From Myxococcota bacterium (GTDB taxonomy: Bacteria; Myxococcota_A; UBA9160; UBA4427), in NCBI GenBank assembly GCA_030748735.1, contig JASMLK010000105.1:1-55685 (forward strand): a stretch of DNA of 55,685 bases, read 5' to 3'. Position 1 is the stretch's first letter. Each line of letters begins with the position of its first letter. This document shows positions 25,048-32,837 of the stretch, in pieces. The translations under genes and the position numbers were made by a program. Below the pieces are notes generated by a model that saw only the letters and a program-made list of their open reading frames with translations, was not told where the DNA came from and made no database searches.

Positions 25048-25063
25048 TGTGAAGCGCTTCACA
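25048..25063. promoter_or_regulatory. 16-bp perfect palindrome, LacI-type operator candidate
   Basis: TGTGAAGCGCTTCACA is perfectly self-complementary with a central CG and matches the TGAAnCGnTTCA form of LacI/GalR-family operators. It lies 134 bp upstream of the crotonase start and just beyond the 5' end of the minus-strand remnant. No LacI-type regulator is encoded in the window, so the cognate protein is unknown. Confidence 0.5.
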
Positions 25064-25197
25064 CCGGCATTGCCGCGAGTGCGAGTCGCACGCCCCTCGC
25101 GAGATGGTCTACAAGTACGCCCCGGATCCGAACGCCATGCTCTCGTTCGCTTCCCCTTTCATTCCCAGACACGTCGCATCACCGACAGGAGAACCTC

Positions 25198-26001
25198 GTG
25201 GCAGACCCCGCCGTCATCGTCGAAAAGGACGGACACATCCTCACCGTCACCCTGAATCGCCCGGAAAAGCGCAACGCCGTCAACTGCGAGGTGATGTGCC
25301 GCTTGTACGACGCGTGGAACCTGCTCGACGAGGACGACGCCCTGCGCGTCGCCATCCTCACCGGCAACGGCAACACTTTCTGCGCGGGCATGGACCTTTC
25401 GGAGATCGGCAAGATGACTTCGGGCAAGGCCGACAACGAGTGGATGGAACGCGCGATGTCCGAGCCCTCGATCATCTACGGCGCGTGGCTCAAGACCTAT
25501 CGCCCGACCAAACCCGTGATTCTCGCCGCAGAGGGCTTCGCGCGCGCGGGCGGCACGGAAATCCTCCAGGGCACCGACATTCGCGTGGCCGGAGAAAGCG
25601 CCATGTTCGGTATCACCGAAGTGCAGCGCGGGCTCTTCCCGATGGCGGGTTCCGCCGTGCGCATGCGCCGACAGATCGGCTACGCGGTGGCCGCCGAGAT
25701 GTTGATCGCCGGCGAAGACCTCCCCGCCCGCCGCGCCTACGAACTCGGCCTGATCAACCACGTCGTCCCCGACGGCCAGGCGCTCGCCAAAGCGAAGGAA
25801 GTCGCCGCACGCATCGCGAGCAACGGCCCCCTCGCCGTGAAGGCCATCGTGGCCACCCTGCGCGAAACGGAAACGCTGCCCGAAGAAGAAGCCTTCGTGA
25901 TCGAGCAGAAGCACGGGATGGCGGTGATGGCTTCGGAAGACGCCCGCGAAGGGCCGAAGGCGTTCCTCGAGAAGCGCGACCCCGTCTTCAAGGGAAAGTA
26001 G
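25198..26001 (+). CDS. Crotonase / enoyl-CoA hydratase family protein
   Basis: 267 aa from GTG 25198, with AGGAGA 5 nt upstream. The first oxyanion-hole segment is 'NGNTFCAGMDLSEIG' and the second is 'AAEGFARAGGTEILQGTD'. The catalytic Glu position is in 'FGITEVQRGLFPMAGSAVRM'. A complete crotonase: cytosolic hydration or isomerisation of enoyl-CoA intermediates in beta-oxidation-like pathways. The insertion 'SGKADNEWMERAMSEPSIIYG' after the first oxyanion loop is typical of the 'crotonase/enoyl-CoA hydratase family protein' subgroup rather than short-chain EchA. Monocistronic by spacing. Confidence 0.92.
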   Translation: MADPAVIVEKDGHILTVTLNRPEKRNAVNCEVMCRLYDAWNLLDEDDALRVAILTGNGNTFCAGMDLSEIGKMTSGKADNEWMERAMSEPSIIYGAWLKTYRPTKPVILAAEGFARAGGTEILQGTDIRVAGESAMFGITEVQRGLFPMAGSAVRMRRQIGYAVAAEMLIAGEDLPARRAYELGLINHVVPDGQALAKAKEVAARIASNGPLAVKAIVATLRETETLPEEEAFVIEQKHGMAVMASEDAREGPKAFLEKRDPVFKGK

Positions 26002-26012
26002 TCGCTCGCTGC

Positions 26013-27197
26013 TCAGCCGGTTCGTGGAAACCAGGTGTCCTTGCGAGCCAGCAGGGGCGTTTCGATCCATCTGTAGCTGGCGCCCGCGATCGCAACCGTC
26101 GCGACGAACGAAAGCAGGACGAGCGGCAGGGGCCCGGATTCCCAGCCTCGATCGATGAACGTGGCCTGGACGAGGAAGATCACGGGGAAGTGCCAGATAT
26201 AGACGCCATAGGAGATCCGGCCCAGATAGCGGACTGGCGGAAATTCGAAGACGCCGTGCCCCCAGGATCGCCGCTCGACCTGCTGAATCATCAACGCGAA
26301 GCCCAGGTTCAACAGCGAGTACCCCCACACGAACTTGTAGGCATGGGGCATCGCGAGGCCATACCCGAGCGCCTCGATGGGGCCGACTTCGCCCGTCGCC
26401 GCGACTTCACTTGCGAAGCCCGCAACCGCGATCACGCCCCACACCGTCGCCACCATGCGTCTCGAAGCCGTGGCCGGTAGCAGCGCGGCCAGTCCGCCGA
26501 TCGCGAAGGCATCGAGGTGCGACCACGGAAGAACGTAGATCGCGAGTGGAAGATCGGCGTTGAGCCACTCGACACCGAAGTGCGAACCCGCCAACCAGGT
26601 CGCCCCGCGAAAGAACGGGCCGGCGCAAGCCAGCGCGATCAACACCGGAACGATTCGTCTTCTCCCCGCCAGGGCGATCAACACCGGCCAGGTGAGATAG
26701 ACCTGTTCTTCGACCGCGAGCGACCAGAAGTGGGTCAGGAAGCTCGTCTCCTCGAATGCGCTCGAGGCATGGAAGAAGTTGTAGACGTACAGCGCCGCAT
26801 AGAGGACCTGGTCCTCGAATCGCTGCAGGGCTGCGAAGCGCCATCCAGTCCATTCGATGGCGGCGAAACACAGGGGCAGCATCGCGAGCAGATAGACGTA
26901 GCAGGCGGGAAAGATGCGAAGCGCCCGCCGCCCCCAGAACGACACGAAGTAACGGCCACCGTTGCCCTCACGCATGTCGAGCAGGATCGGCGTAATCAGG
27001 TAGCCCGACAGCACGAAGAACAGCTGGACACCCAGCCACCCACTCGGCAGGTCGATCGAGTGAGCCGCGAAGACCAGGGCGATCGCCAGGGCGCGAACGC
27101 CGTCGAGGCCTGAAATGCGGCCCGCGGTCAATTGCGCGGACCGCTTCGATCGAAGCGCTTCGTGAGGGTGGGTCGTCGGTTCGCCATGGTGATTCAC
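26013..27197 (-). CDS. Acyltransferase 3 family membrane protein (OafA/YrhL-like)
   Basis: 394 aa from GTG 27197. It has about ten hydrophobic helices. Family landmarks are 'ISGLDGVRALAIALVFAAHS' (N-terminal helix with the catalytic His), 'QLFFVLSGYLITPILL', the R-x-x-R-I-x-P element in 'WGRRALRIFPACYVY', and 'THFWSLAVEEQVYLTWPVLI'. These enzymes O-acylate surface polysaccharides, lipids or small molecules on the periplasmic side. The C-terminal 'PLLARK' tail has no SGNH domain. It is convergent with the crotonase (11 bp apart). The acceptor is unknown. Confidence 0.9.
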   Translation of the reverse strand: MNHHGEPTTHPHEALRSKRSAQLTAGRISGLDGVRALAIALVFAAHSIDLPSGWLGVQLFFVLSGYLITPILLDMREGNGGRYFVSFWGRRALRIFPACYVYLLAMLPLCFAAIEWTGWRFAALQRFEDQVLYAALYVYNFFHASSAFEETSFLTHFWSLAVEEQVYLTWPVLIALAGRRRIVPVLIALACAGPFFRGATWLAGSHFGVEWLNADLPLAIYVLPWSHLDAFAIGGLAALLPATASRRMVATVWGVIAVAGFASEVAATGEVGPIEALGYGLAMPHAYKFVWGYSLLNLGFALMIQQVERRSWGHGVFEFPPVRYLGRISYGVYIWHFPVIFLVQATFIDRGWESGPLPLVLLSFVATVAIAGASYRWIETPLLARKDTWFPRTG

Positions 27198-27425
27198 TGG
27201 CCTCGAGCAAGAGCAACACGGGTTGCCGATCGCGCACCCGACGGTTGCGCAGAGAACCGTACACCGGATCCAGATCTCGTGGTCACCCGGAGAAATGCCC
27301 GCTACGCAGCTTCTTGCGGACAGACACAGCGCTTTGTGTAGTCATCGAGCCCGCGATCGTAGACGTCGGATCAGCCCACCCGACCCAGCGATGAGGTAGC
27401 CTCGCCGACCACGCGAAGGAACGAC

Positions 27426-28907
27426 ATGAAGCAACTGACCGGTCTCGATTCCAGCTTCCTCAACATGGAGACCCCGACGACGTACGGGCATATCTCGGGG
27501 CTCGCGATCTTCGACCCGTCGACTGCCTCGCGTCCGTTCGGCTTCGACGAGGTCAGGCGCCTGATCGAGGAACGCATCCACCTGCTGCCGCCCTATCGCA
27601 GGCGATTGGTCGAAGTGCCATTCGGTTTGGATCACCCCTATTGGATCGAAGACCCCGACTTCGACCTCGACTTCCATGTGCGGCACATCGGGCTGCCTCC
27701 GCCGGGTGACCGCAGGCAACTGGCCGAACAGGTTTCGCGCATCGTGGCACGCCCCCTCGATCGCAGTCGCCCGTTGTGGGAGCTGTATCTCATCGAAGGG
27801 CTCGAAAATGGTTTCGTGGCCCAGCTCACGAAGATCCATCACTGCGCGATCGACGGCGTGTCGGGTGCAGAGATTCTCGCGACACTGCTCGACGTCACAC
27901 CGGAGCCGCGCAAAGTGGAGGCCCCGCGTCGCGCGTGGCGCCCGGAACCGCAGCCCACGCAGATCGAGATGATGGCGCGGGGGCTCGGCGCCGTGATGGC
28001 GACACCGCGCAAGGGGTTTCGCCTGGCTCGAGAAGCCGCGCGCAACCTCCCCGCACTCGCCGACAACATGGGTTTCGAGCTTCCCGGTTCGGACATGCTC
28101 GATTCGCTCGTCGGGCGCCGCCCGGCGCCGATGCTCGAAGAAGCCGAAACCAAAGCACCGCGCACGTCGTTCAACGAACGCATCACACCGCACCGACGCT
28201 TCGCCTATGGCTCGCTGCCCCTCGACGAGGTCAAGGAGGTCAAGAGCAAGCTCGGCGTGACGGTCAACGACGTCGTGATGGGCCTGTGCGCCGGCGCGCT
28301 GCGAGGCTACCTCGCCGAGCGCAAGGAGCTTCCGACCGACCCCCTGGTTGCCATGGTACCGGTGTCGGTTCGTACCGAGGACCAGAAGGGAACCTTCGGC
28401 AATCAGGTTTCATCGATGACCGCGTCGCTTCACACCAACGTCGAAGACCCGGTCCAACGCCTCCACCGCATTCACGAATCGATGAAGGCCGCCAAGGAAA
28501 AGCACAACGCCCTGCCCGCCACCCTGCTCCAGGACTTCGCGCAGTTCGCGCCGCCCGCGGTGGCCGCGCGAGCGGCGCGGGTCATCGCGCGTGCCGCCGT
28601 CGACGACTGGATGAACGTCCCCTTCAACGTCGTGATCTCGAACGTGCCCGGTCCGCAGTTCCCCATCTATGGCATCGGCGCTCGACTCGCCGCCAACTAC
28701 CCCGTTTCGGCGATCAACGATGGGGTCGGGCTGAACATCACGGTGCAGAGCTACAACGGAAACCTCGACTTCGGGATCATCGCCTGTCGTGAGTTGATGC
28801 CCGACGTCTGGGACCTGATCGACGGCTTGCGGGATTCGCTCAGCGAACTGCGGGAATGCGCCAAAGAGCCCGACAGCGAAGAAGACGAGGCGGTCGCAGC
28901 CGGATAG
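27426..28907 (+). CDS. Wax ester synthase/diacylglycerol acyltransferase (WS/DGAT), copy 1
   Basis: 493 aa, GAAGGAA before ATG 27426. The active-site motif HHxxxDG is exact at residues 138-144 (HHCAIDG), and the '[20 protein letters not shown]' and '[13 protein letters not shown]' motifs of the family are present. The enzyme joins acyl-CoA to fatty alcohols or diacylglycerol to make storage wax esters or triacylglycerol at the inner-membrane/lipid-droplet surface. This copy is about 20 residues longer than the other two in the window and sits 11 kb away from them. An RBS-bearing TauD stub follows within 35 bp. Confidence 0.93.
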   Translation: MKQLTGLDSSFLNMETPTTYGHISGLAIFDPSTASRPFGFDEVRRLIEERIHLLPPYRRRLVEVPFGLDHPYWIEDPDFDLDFHVRHIGLPPPGDRRQLAEQVSRIVARPLDRSRPLWELYLIEGLENGFVAQLTKIHHCAIDGVSGAEILATLLDVTPEPRKVEAPRRAWRPEPQPTQIEMMARGLGAVMATPRKGFRLAREAARNLPALADNMGFELPGSDMLDSLVGRRPAPMLEEAETKAPRTSFNERITPHRRFAYGSLPLDEVKEVKSKLGVTVNDVVMGLCAGALRGYLAERKELPTDPLVAMVPVSVRTEDQKGTFGNQVSSMTASLHTNVEDPVQRLHRIHESMKAAKEKHNALPATLLQDFAQFAPPAVAARAARVIARAAVDDWMNVPFNVVISNVPGPQFPIYGIGARLAANYPVSAINDGVGLNITVQSYNGNLDFGIIACRELMPDVWDLIDGLRDSLSELRECAKEPDSEEDEAVAAG

Positions 28908-28941
28908 CATTTCCCTTGCGCGCACAACCACGGAGAACACC

Positions 28942-29085
28942 ATGGAAGTCACCCGTCTGCACTGGGAACCGGGCACCATCGCCTTCTGGGACAACCGCTC
29001 GACCCAGCACTACGCACTCAACGACTATTCCGGGCAGCGCCGCGAAATGCTCCGGATCGTCGTCGAAGGGGATCGTCCGGTCTGA
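28942..29085 (+). pseudogene. C-terminal remnant of a TauD/TfdA-type dioxygenase
   Basis: 47 codons from ATG 28942 (CGGAGAA upstream) to TGA. '[19 protein letters not shown]' then '[20 protein letters not shown]' matches the last 50 residues of alpha-ketoglutarate-dependent TauD dioxygenases, keeping the distal metal His (in TQHYA) and the 2-oxoglutarate-binding Arg (in RREMLR). The first 230 or so residues, including the HxD pair, are missing, so it cannot bind iron as an enzyme. An RBS in front of an internal Met means a short peptide could still be made. Confidence 0.75.
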
Positions 29086-29098
29086 AGTCCGGCCAGAT

Positions 29099-29512
29099 CT
29101 AATCGAACAGATATTCGAGGACGTCGATGTTCGTCACGATGCCAACCAGCGCTTCGTCGGCATCGACCACCAGGACCGAGTGACGTTCGCCATCGGCCAA
29201 TAGATCGATCGCGCGTTCGACGGTGTCGTCGTGACGCATGGTGACGAGATCGGTCTTCATCGTCTGCTCGAGCGTGGTGGCGCGATCGATCGCCTCGTCG
29301 CGGTCTTCGCCGGACAGGATCTCCTGCTTCTTCATGAGGCGAAGCAGGTCGTGGGAACTGACCATGCCAAAAGGCGTCGTTCCCGACACGACGGGCAGGT
29401 GATGGAAATCCTCGTCGGTGAGGATCCTTCGCACCTCACTCATCGGGGTCGATGGGTCCACGGTCACGACCTCACGCGTCATGATTTCGGACACCCGTGC
29501 TCTTCGCGGCAT
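29099..29512 (-). CDS. CBS-pair protein
   Basis: 137 aa from ATG 29512 (AAGGAA about 6 nt upstream). Tandem CBS motifs: 'VSEIMTREVVTVDPSTPMSEVRRILTDEDFHHLPVVS' and 'LEQTMKTDLVTMRHDDTVERAIDLLADGERHSVLVVDADEALVGIVTNIDVLEYL'. It is convergent with the TauD stub and divergent from another CBS-pair gene starting at 29767, 255 bp away. A small adenosyl-ligand sensor by family; no fused effector. Confidence 0.88.
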   Translation of the reverse strand: MPRRARVSEIMTREVVTVDPSTPMSEVRRILTDEDFHHLPVVSGTTPFGMVSSHDLLRLMKKQEILSGEDRDEAIDRATTLEQTMKTDLVTMRHDDTVERAIDLLADGERHSVLVVDADEALVGIVTNIDVLEYLFD

Positions 29513-29766
29513 CGTGTTCCTTTCGTTTCCGGTTTCGGGCGTTCCTGCCCATCTGGTCGAACTGCAAGAGGTGTACCCCGCCTTCGGCCCTCTCGGCGGT
29601 GACAGTGCGGCAACTGCCCAGCTTGCCGCGCAAGTCTAACCGCACTGGGGCTCATCTCCCCAACGTTCGTGCTCCGAGCTCGCGGGAATCGCCTGACCGC
29701 CTCGCCATTGGGCACCGGGCTTGCAATCCCTCGAGGTGCACCAAGACGCAGAAAAGGAAAGGGGCA

Positions 29767-30234
29767 ATGACAACCATCGAGAAGCTGATGCAAGAACAGG
29801 TCGTGAGCGTCCCCGCGAGCGAGAACGTCGACACCGCCGTAGCGCGCATGTGTCAGGCGGGGGTTGGTGCAATCCTGCTCGTCGAAGGCGAAGCACTTGC
29901 CGGCATCTTCACCGAACGCGACCTCCTGATGCAGGTCGTGAGCCAGGGGCTCGACCCCGCCAAGGCGCCCCTGCGCGAAGTCTCGACGCTCGACGTGGTG
30001 TCGGTCGGGCGCAGCGCCTCCGTGCGCGAATGCGCTTCGGTGCTACAGGCGCAGGGTGTGCGGCACCTGCCGGTGACCGATGACGGGAAACCGGTCGGGG
30101 TGATCTCCTCCCGCGATTTCTTCGAAAAGGTAACGGGAGAACTCGAAACCCTGATCGACCGCATTCGTTACGACGACGCCCTGCAGTCGATGGAAGATCC
30201 CTACGACCACATCGGGGGTAGTTACGGCCGATAA
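29767..30234 (+). CDS. CBS-pair protein
   Basis: 155 aa from ATG 29767 (AAAGGGG upstream). CBS1 is 'IEKLMQEQVVSVPASENVDTAVARMCQAGVGAILLVE' with 'GIFTERDLLMQVV', and CBS2 is 'VVSVGRSASVRECASVLQAQGVRHLPVTDDGKPVGVISSRDFF'. It ends with an acidic tail (DDALQSMEDPYDHIGGSYGR). The next gene, a voltage-gated-like potassium channel, starts 19 bp downstream on the same strand, so the two are probably co-transcribed, and the CBS protein may regulate the channel (inference from linkage only). Confidence 0.88.
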   Translation: MTTIEKLMQEQVVSVPASENVDTAVARMCQAGVGAILLVEGEALAGIFTERDLLMQVVSQGLDPAKAPLREVSTLDVVSVGRSASVRECASVLQAQGVRHLPVTDDGKPVGVISSRDFFEKVTGELETLIDRIRYDDALQSMEDPYDHIGGSYGR

Positions 30235-30253
30235 GGGACTAACGTCTCGTTCG

Positions 30254-31108
30254 ATGACGTTGCCCATGTCACCCGAGGCGCGAGAAGGCCGACTGCAGAA
30301 GAAGGTCTACGAGGTCATCTTCGAAGCGGACACGCCGCTTGGGAAGGCTTTTGACATCGCGCTGTTGGTGACGATCGTCGCGAGCGTGCTCGCGGTCTGC
30401 CTCGATAGCGTCGTGAGCATCCGGCAGGAGTACAGCGCCGAACTCACCGCGGCCGAGTGGATCTTCACCGGTCTGTTCACGGTCGAGTTCGCGCTGCGGC
30501 TGTTCAGCGTGCGAAGCCCGTTCGGCTACGTGTTCAGCTTCTATGGGCTCGTGGACCTGCTCGCGATCCTGCCGAGCTACTTGAGCCTGTTCTTGCCCGG
30601 CACGCAGCACCTGCTGGTGATCCGTATCCTGCGTCTGCTCCGCGTGTTTCGCGTGCTCAAACTCGGCCGCTATGTCTCCGAAAGCCAGATGCTCGTTTCG
30701 GCGATCAAAAACTCGCGACCCAAGATCTTCGTCTTCCTGTTCACCGTGCTGACGTTGGTCGTCGTGATCGGCGCGGCGATGTACATGATCGAGGGGCCAG
30801 CGCATGGCTTCGATTCGATCCCGCGCGCGATGTACTGGGCGATCGTAACCCTCACCACAGTGGGCTACGGCGACATCACTCCCGAAACCGTACCCGGGCA
30901 GATCCTCAGCTCGATCCTGATGATCCTGGGCTACGGCATCATCGCGATCCCGACGGGCATCGTGACGGCCGAGTTGACGAGCGTGACGCGCGGGCCCGTC
31001 ACGACGCGCACCTGCCCCGCCTGCATGTGCGAAGGGCACCACCGCGAGGCGAACTTCTGCTTCGACTGTGGCGAAGAACTGCGCGCTAGCGAGCCGGAGA
31101 CTTCGTAG
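30254..31108 (+). CDS. Voltage-gated-type potassium channel with C-terminal zinc ribbon
   Basis: 284 aa. Six TM helices: S1 about 33-53, S2 about 67-85, S3 about 95-113, S4 about 120-137 with R124, R127, R130, R133 and K136 at every third position, S5 about 157-180, and S6 about 216-242. The selectivity filter TTVGYGD is at 201-207. After S6 the chain ends in a cytosolic zinc-ribbon-like tail with C254/C257 and C269/C272 (CPAC and CFDC), in place of an RCK domain. S4 has the charge pattern of a true voltage sensor. Its 3' end overlaps the minus-strand cytochrome gene by 23 bp. Confidence 0.9.
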   Translation: MTLPMSPEAREGRLQKKVYEVIFEADTPLGKAFDIALLVTIVASVLAVCLDSVVSIRQEYSAELTAAEWIFTGLFTVEFALRLFSVRSPFGYVFSFYGLVDLLAILPSYLSLFLPGTQHLLVIRILRLLRVFRVLKLGRYVSESQMLVSAIKNSRPKIFVFLFTVLTLVVVIGAAMYMIEGPAHGFDSIPRAMYWAIVTLTTVGYGDITPETVPGQILSSILMILGYGIIAIPTGIVTAELTSVTRGPVTTRTCPACMCEGHHREANFCFDCGEELRASEPETS

Positions 31109-32285
31109 GCGGCGCCGGGGCCCCGACGAGCGCCCGCAGTGCGTCGAGCTTGCGCCGAACCTCGAGGGGCATTCGAGTCCCACCCGACCCCGTCCAGCCG
31201 ACGATCGCCCGCTCTTCGAGCAGCGCGAACGCGTTGCGACCGATACTCGTCTGCGGCGACAGGCGAATGGCGGATTCGAGGTAGAAGTCGCTCTCGTAGA
31301 CGAGATGCCCGAACGGCGAACGTCCCTCGATCAAGCCGAGCAGGTAGTAGACCTCTGCGACATCGGCCCCGCTCTCACCCGAGTGCTTGTCCAGGTAGCG
31401 ATGCAGTTCGGAAGCTGCGAGGTCGCGCTGGACCAGCCCTCCGCGCGAATCGAGAGGGTAGCGGCGGTTCGCGTGCGCGTCGTCGAGCATCCTGCGCGCC
31501 CGTTCGATCGAAGGCGGGCTCAGAGCACTTTCCGAAAAACGATCCAACGCGGCCAGCCAGTCTTCGACATCGGTCTTCAAGATCGACCACAGATCGGGGC
31601 GCCTCGAGAACTTTTCCAACTCCCCGCGCGCTCGATCGAGGTCGTACTTCACACGAATCGCAACCCGCAGGTACTCGGTGAGCGGCTCGAGCAGTTCGGC
31701 CGGCCGGGTATCCGATGCAAAGATCGCTTCATAGGACGCAAGCGCGTCGTCGAACCTGCGCGTCGCGACCTGGATCGACGCCCGCTGCACGGGCGAGAGC
31801 TTCGCGATCGCGCGATCGCTCACGAACCCCTGCGTCAGCGGCGAATCCGCCAGACTCGGCACGCGCGTATGACAGGCAATGCAGAAGTCGGTGAAGCGTC
31901 GCACCAGGAACTGCGCGTGGGGGTATTCCCTGTTTTCGAAGAGGTCCTTCGCTTCGAGGGCGGCGTTGGAAAGTTCGCCAGCGAGATAGTTGATCCTGCG
32001 ATCATCGCCCGCGATGTGATCCCCCGCCTTTACGGAGTGCTTCGCGAGGCGATCGAACGCGGCGAGAATCCGATCATGCGCCTCGGCGCTTCGAAACGCC
32101 TGGTCATCGACAGTCAGCGGAAGCAGCACCTGAATGCTCGCGAAAATCTCCCGCATGTCGCGGAGTGCGGCCGCCCGGTCGACCTCCGCCAGGGCGGGAG
32201 CCACCGAGGCCCCCCATGAAAAGAACGCAATCGCGACCCCGAGCCATGCGCTCCGGCCGCGCTGATGCCGTCGAATCTGACGCAC
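31086..32285 (-). CDS. Exported c-type cytochrome-like protein of unknown function
   Basis: 399 aa from GTG 32285, with a GGGGGG run upstream acting as RBS. The signal peptide (residues about 1-33) ends 'APALA'. A single heme c motif CIACH is at 135-139 in 'RRFTDFCIACHTRVPS'. The remaining 250 residues are all-helical with TPR-like character ('ASYEAIFASDTRPAELLEPL', 'DVAEVYYLLGLIEGRS'), so the protein may be a periplasmic scaffold carrying one heme. I recognise no named family. Convergent and overlapping with the potassium channel gene; 43 bp upstream of a CBS gene on the same strand. Confidence 0.75.
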   Translation of the reverse strand: MRQIRRHQRGRSAWLGVAIAFFSWGASVAPALAEVDRAAALRDMREIFASIQVLLPLTVDDQAFRSAEAHDRILAAFDRLAKHSVKAGDHIAGDDRRINYLAGELSNAALEAKDLFENREYPHAQFLVRRFTDFCIACHTRVPSLADSPLTQGFVSDRAIAKLSPVQRASIQVATRRFDDALASYEAIFASDTRPAELLEPLTEYLRVAIRVKYDLDRARGELEKFSRRPDLWSILKTDVEDWLAALDRFSESALSPPSIERARRMLDDAHANRRYPLDSRGGLVQRDLAASELHRYLDKHSGESGADVAEVYYLLGLIEGRSPFGHLVYESDFYLESAIRLSPQTSIGRNAFALLEERAIVGWTGSGGTRMPLEVRRKLDALRALVGAPAPPTKSPAR

Positions 32286-32328
32286 CCTACCCCCCCAACT
32301 CCCTATTCGGGAAAGATCGAACCAGGTC

Positions 32329-32751
32329 TCACGTTCCCTTCGGCGTCGCGAGGTGAACGAAGTCGCTCTCGGTCAAGATTCCGACGACTCTTCCTTCTTC
32401 TACGACGACGAGACAACCGAGTTTGTTCTCGTAGATCATCTGTGCAGCGTCCGAAAGCAGCGCGTCGGGCCCCATGGTGCGCGGATTCGTCGTCATGACG
32501 TCCTTCACGGAAAGCGTCGCGATCAGCTTGCTCTGGGCACGCTCGCCGTAGCCGAGAAGTCGGGACAGCGCGCCGCGATAGATGTCGCGCTGGCTCACGA
32601 TGCCGGCGAGCCCACCGTCTTCGTCGAGCACGGGCATGTGACGAATCCTGCCGAGGTTCATCACGTCGTCCGCGATCGAGAGGTTGTCGTTTACGTCGAG
32701 CGTCGTGACATCGCTCGACATGACTTCGCGAACCGTTTTCAAAGCGCTCAT
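32329..32751 (-). CDS. CBS-pair protein
   Basis: 140 aa from ATG 32751, preceded by a G-rich GGGGGAGAG RBS; a longer upstream frame is low-complexity. Tandem CBS motifs: 'VREVMSSDVTTLDVNDNLSIADDVMNLGRIRHMPVLDEDGGLAGIVSQRDIYRGAL' and 'VKDVMTTNPRTMGPDALLSDAAQMIYENKLGCLVVVEEGRVVGILTESDFVHLA'. Located 43 bp upstream of the c-type cytochrome-like gene on the same strand, so the two may be co-transcribed. Divergent from the FAD-linked oxidase (86 bp). Confidence 0.88.
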   Translation of the reverse strand: MSALKTVREVMSSDVTTLDVNDNLSIADDVMNLGRIRHMPVLDEDGGLAGIVSQRDIYRGALSRLLGYGERAQSKLIATLSVKDVMTTNPRTMGPDALLSDAAQMIYENKLGCLVVVEEGRVVGILTESDFVHLATPKGT

Positions 32752-32837
32752 CTCTCCCCCCCCCTGCTGTTCGCCCGGAGCATACAACGACAAGGCCCGG
32801 CTCGGCGCGTTAGTGTTCGGTGCGGAGGAAAACCGAC

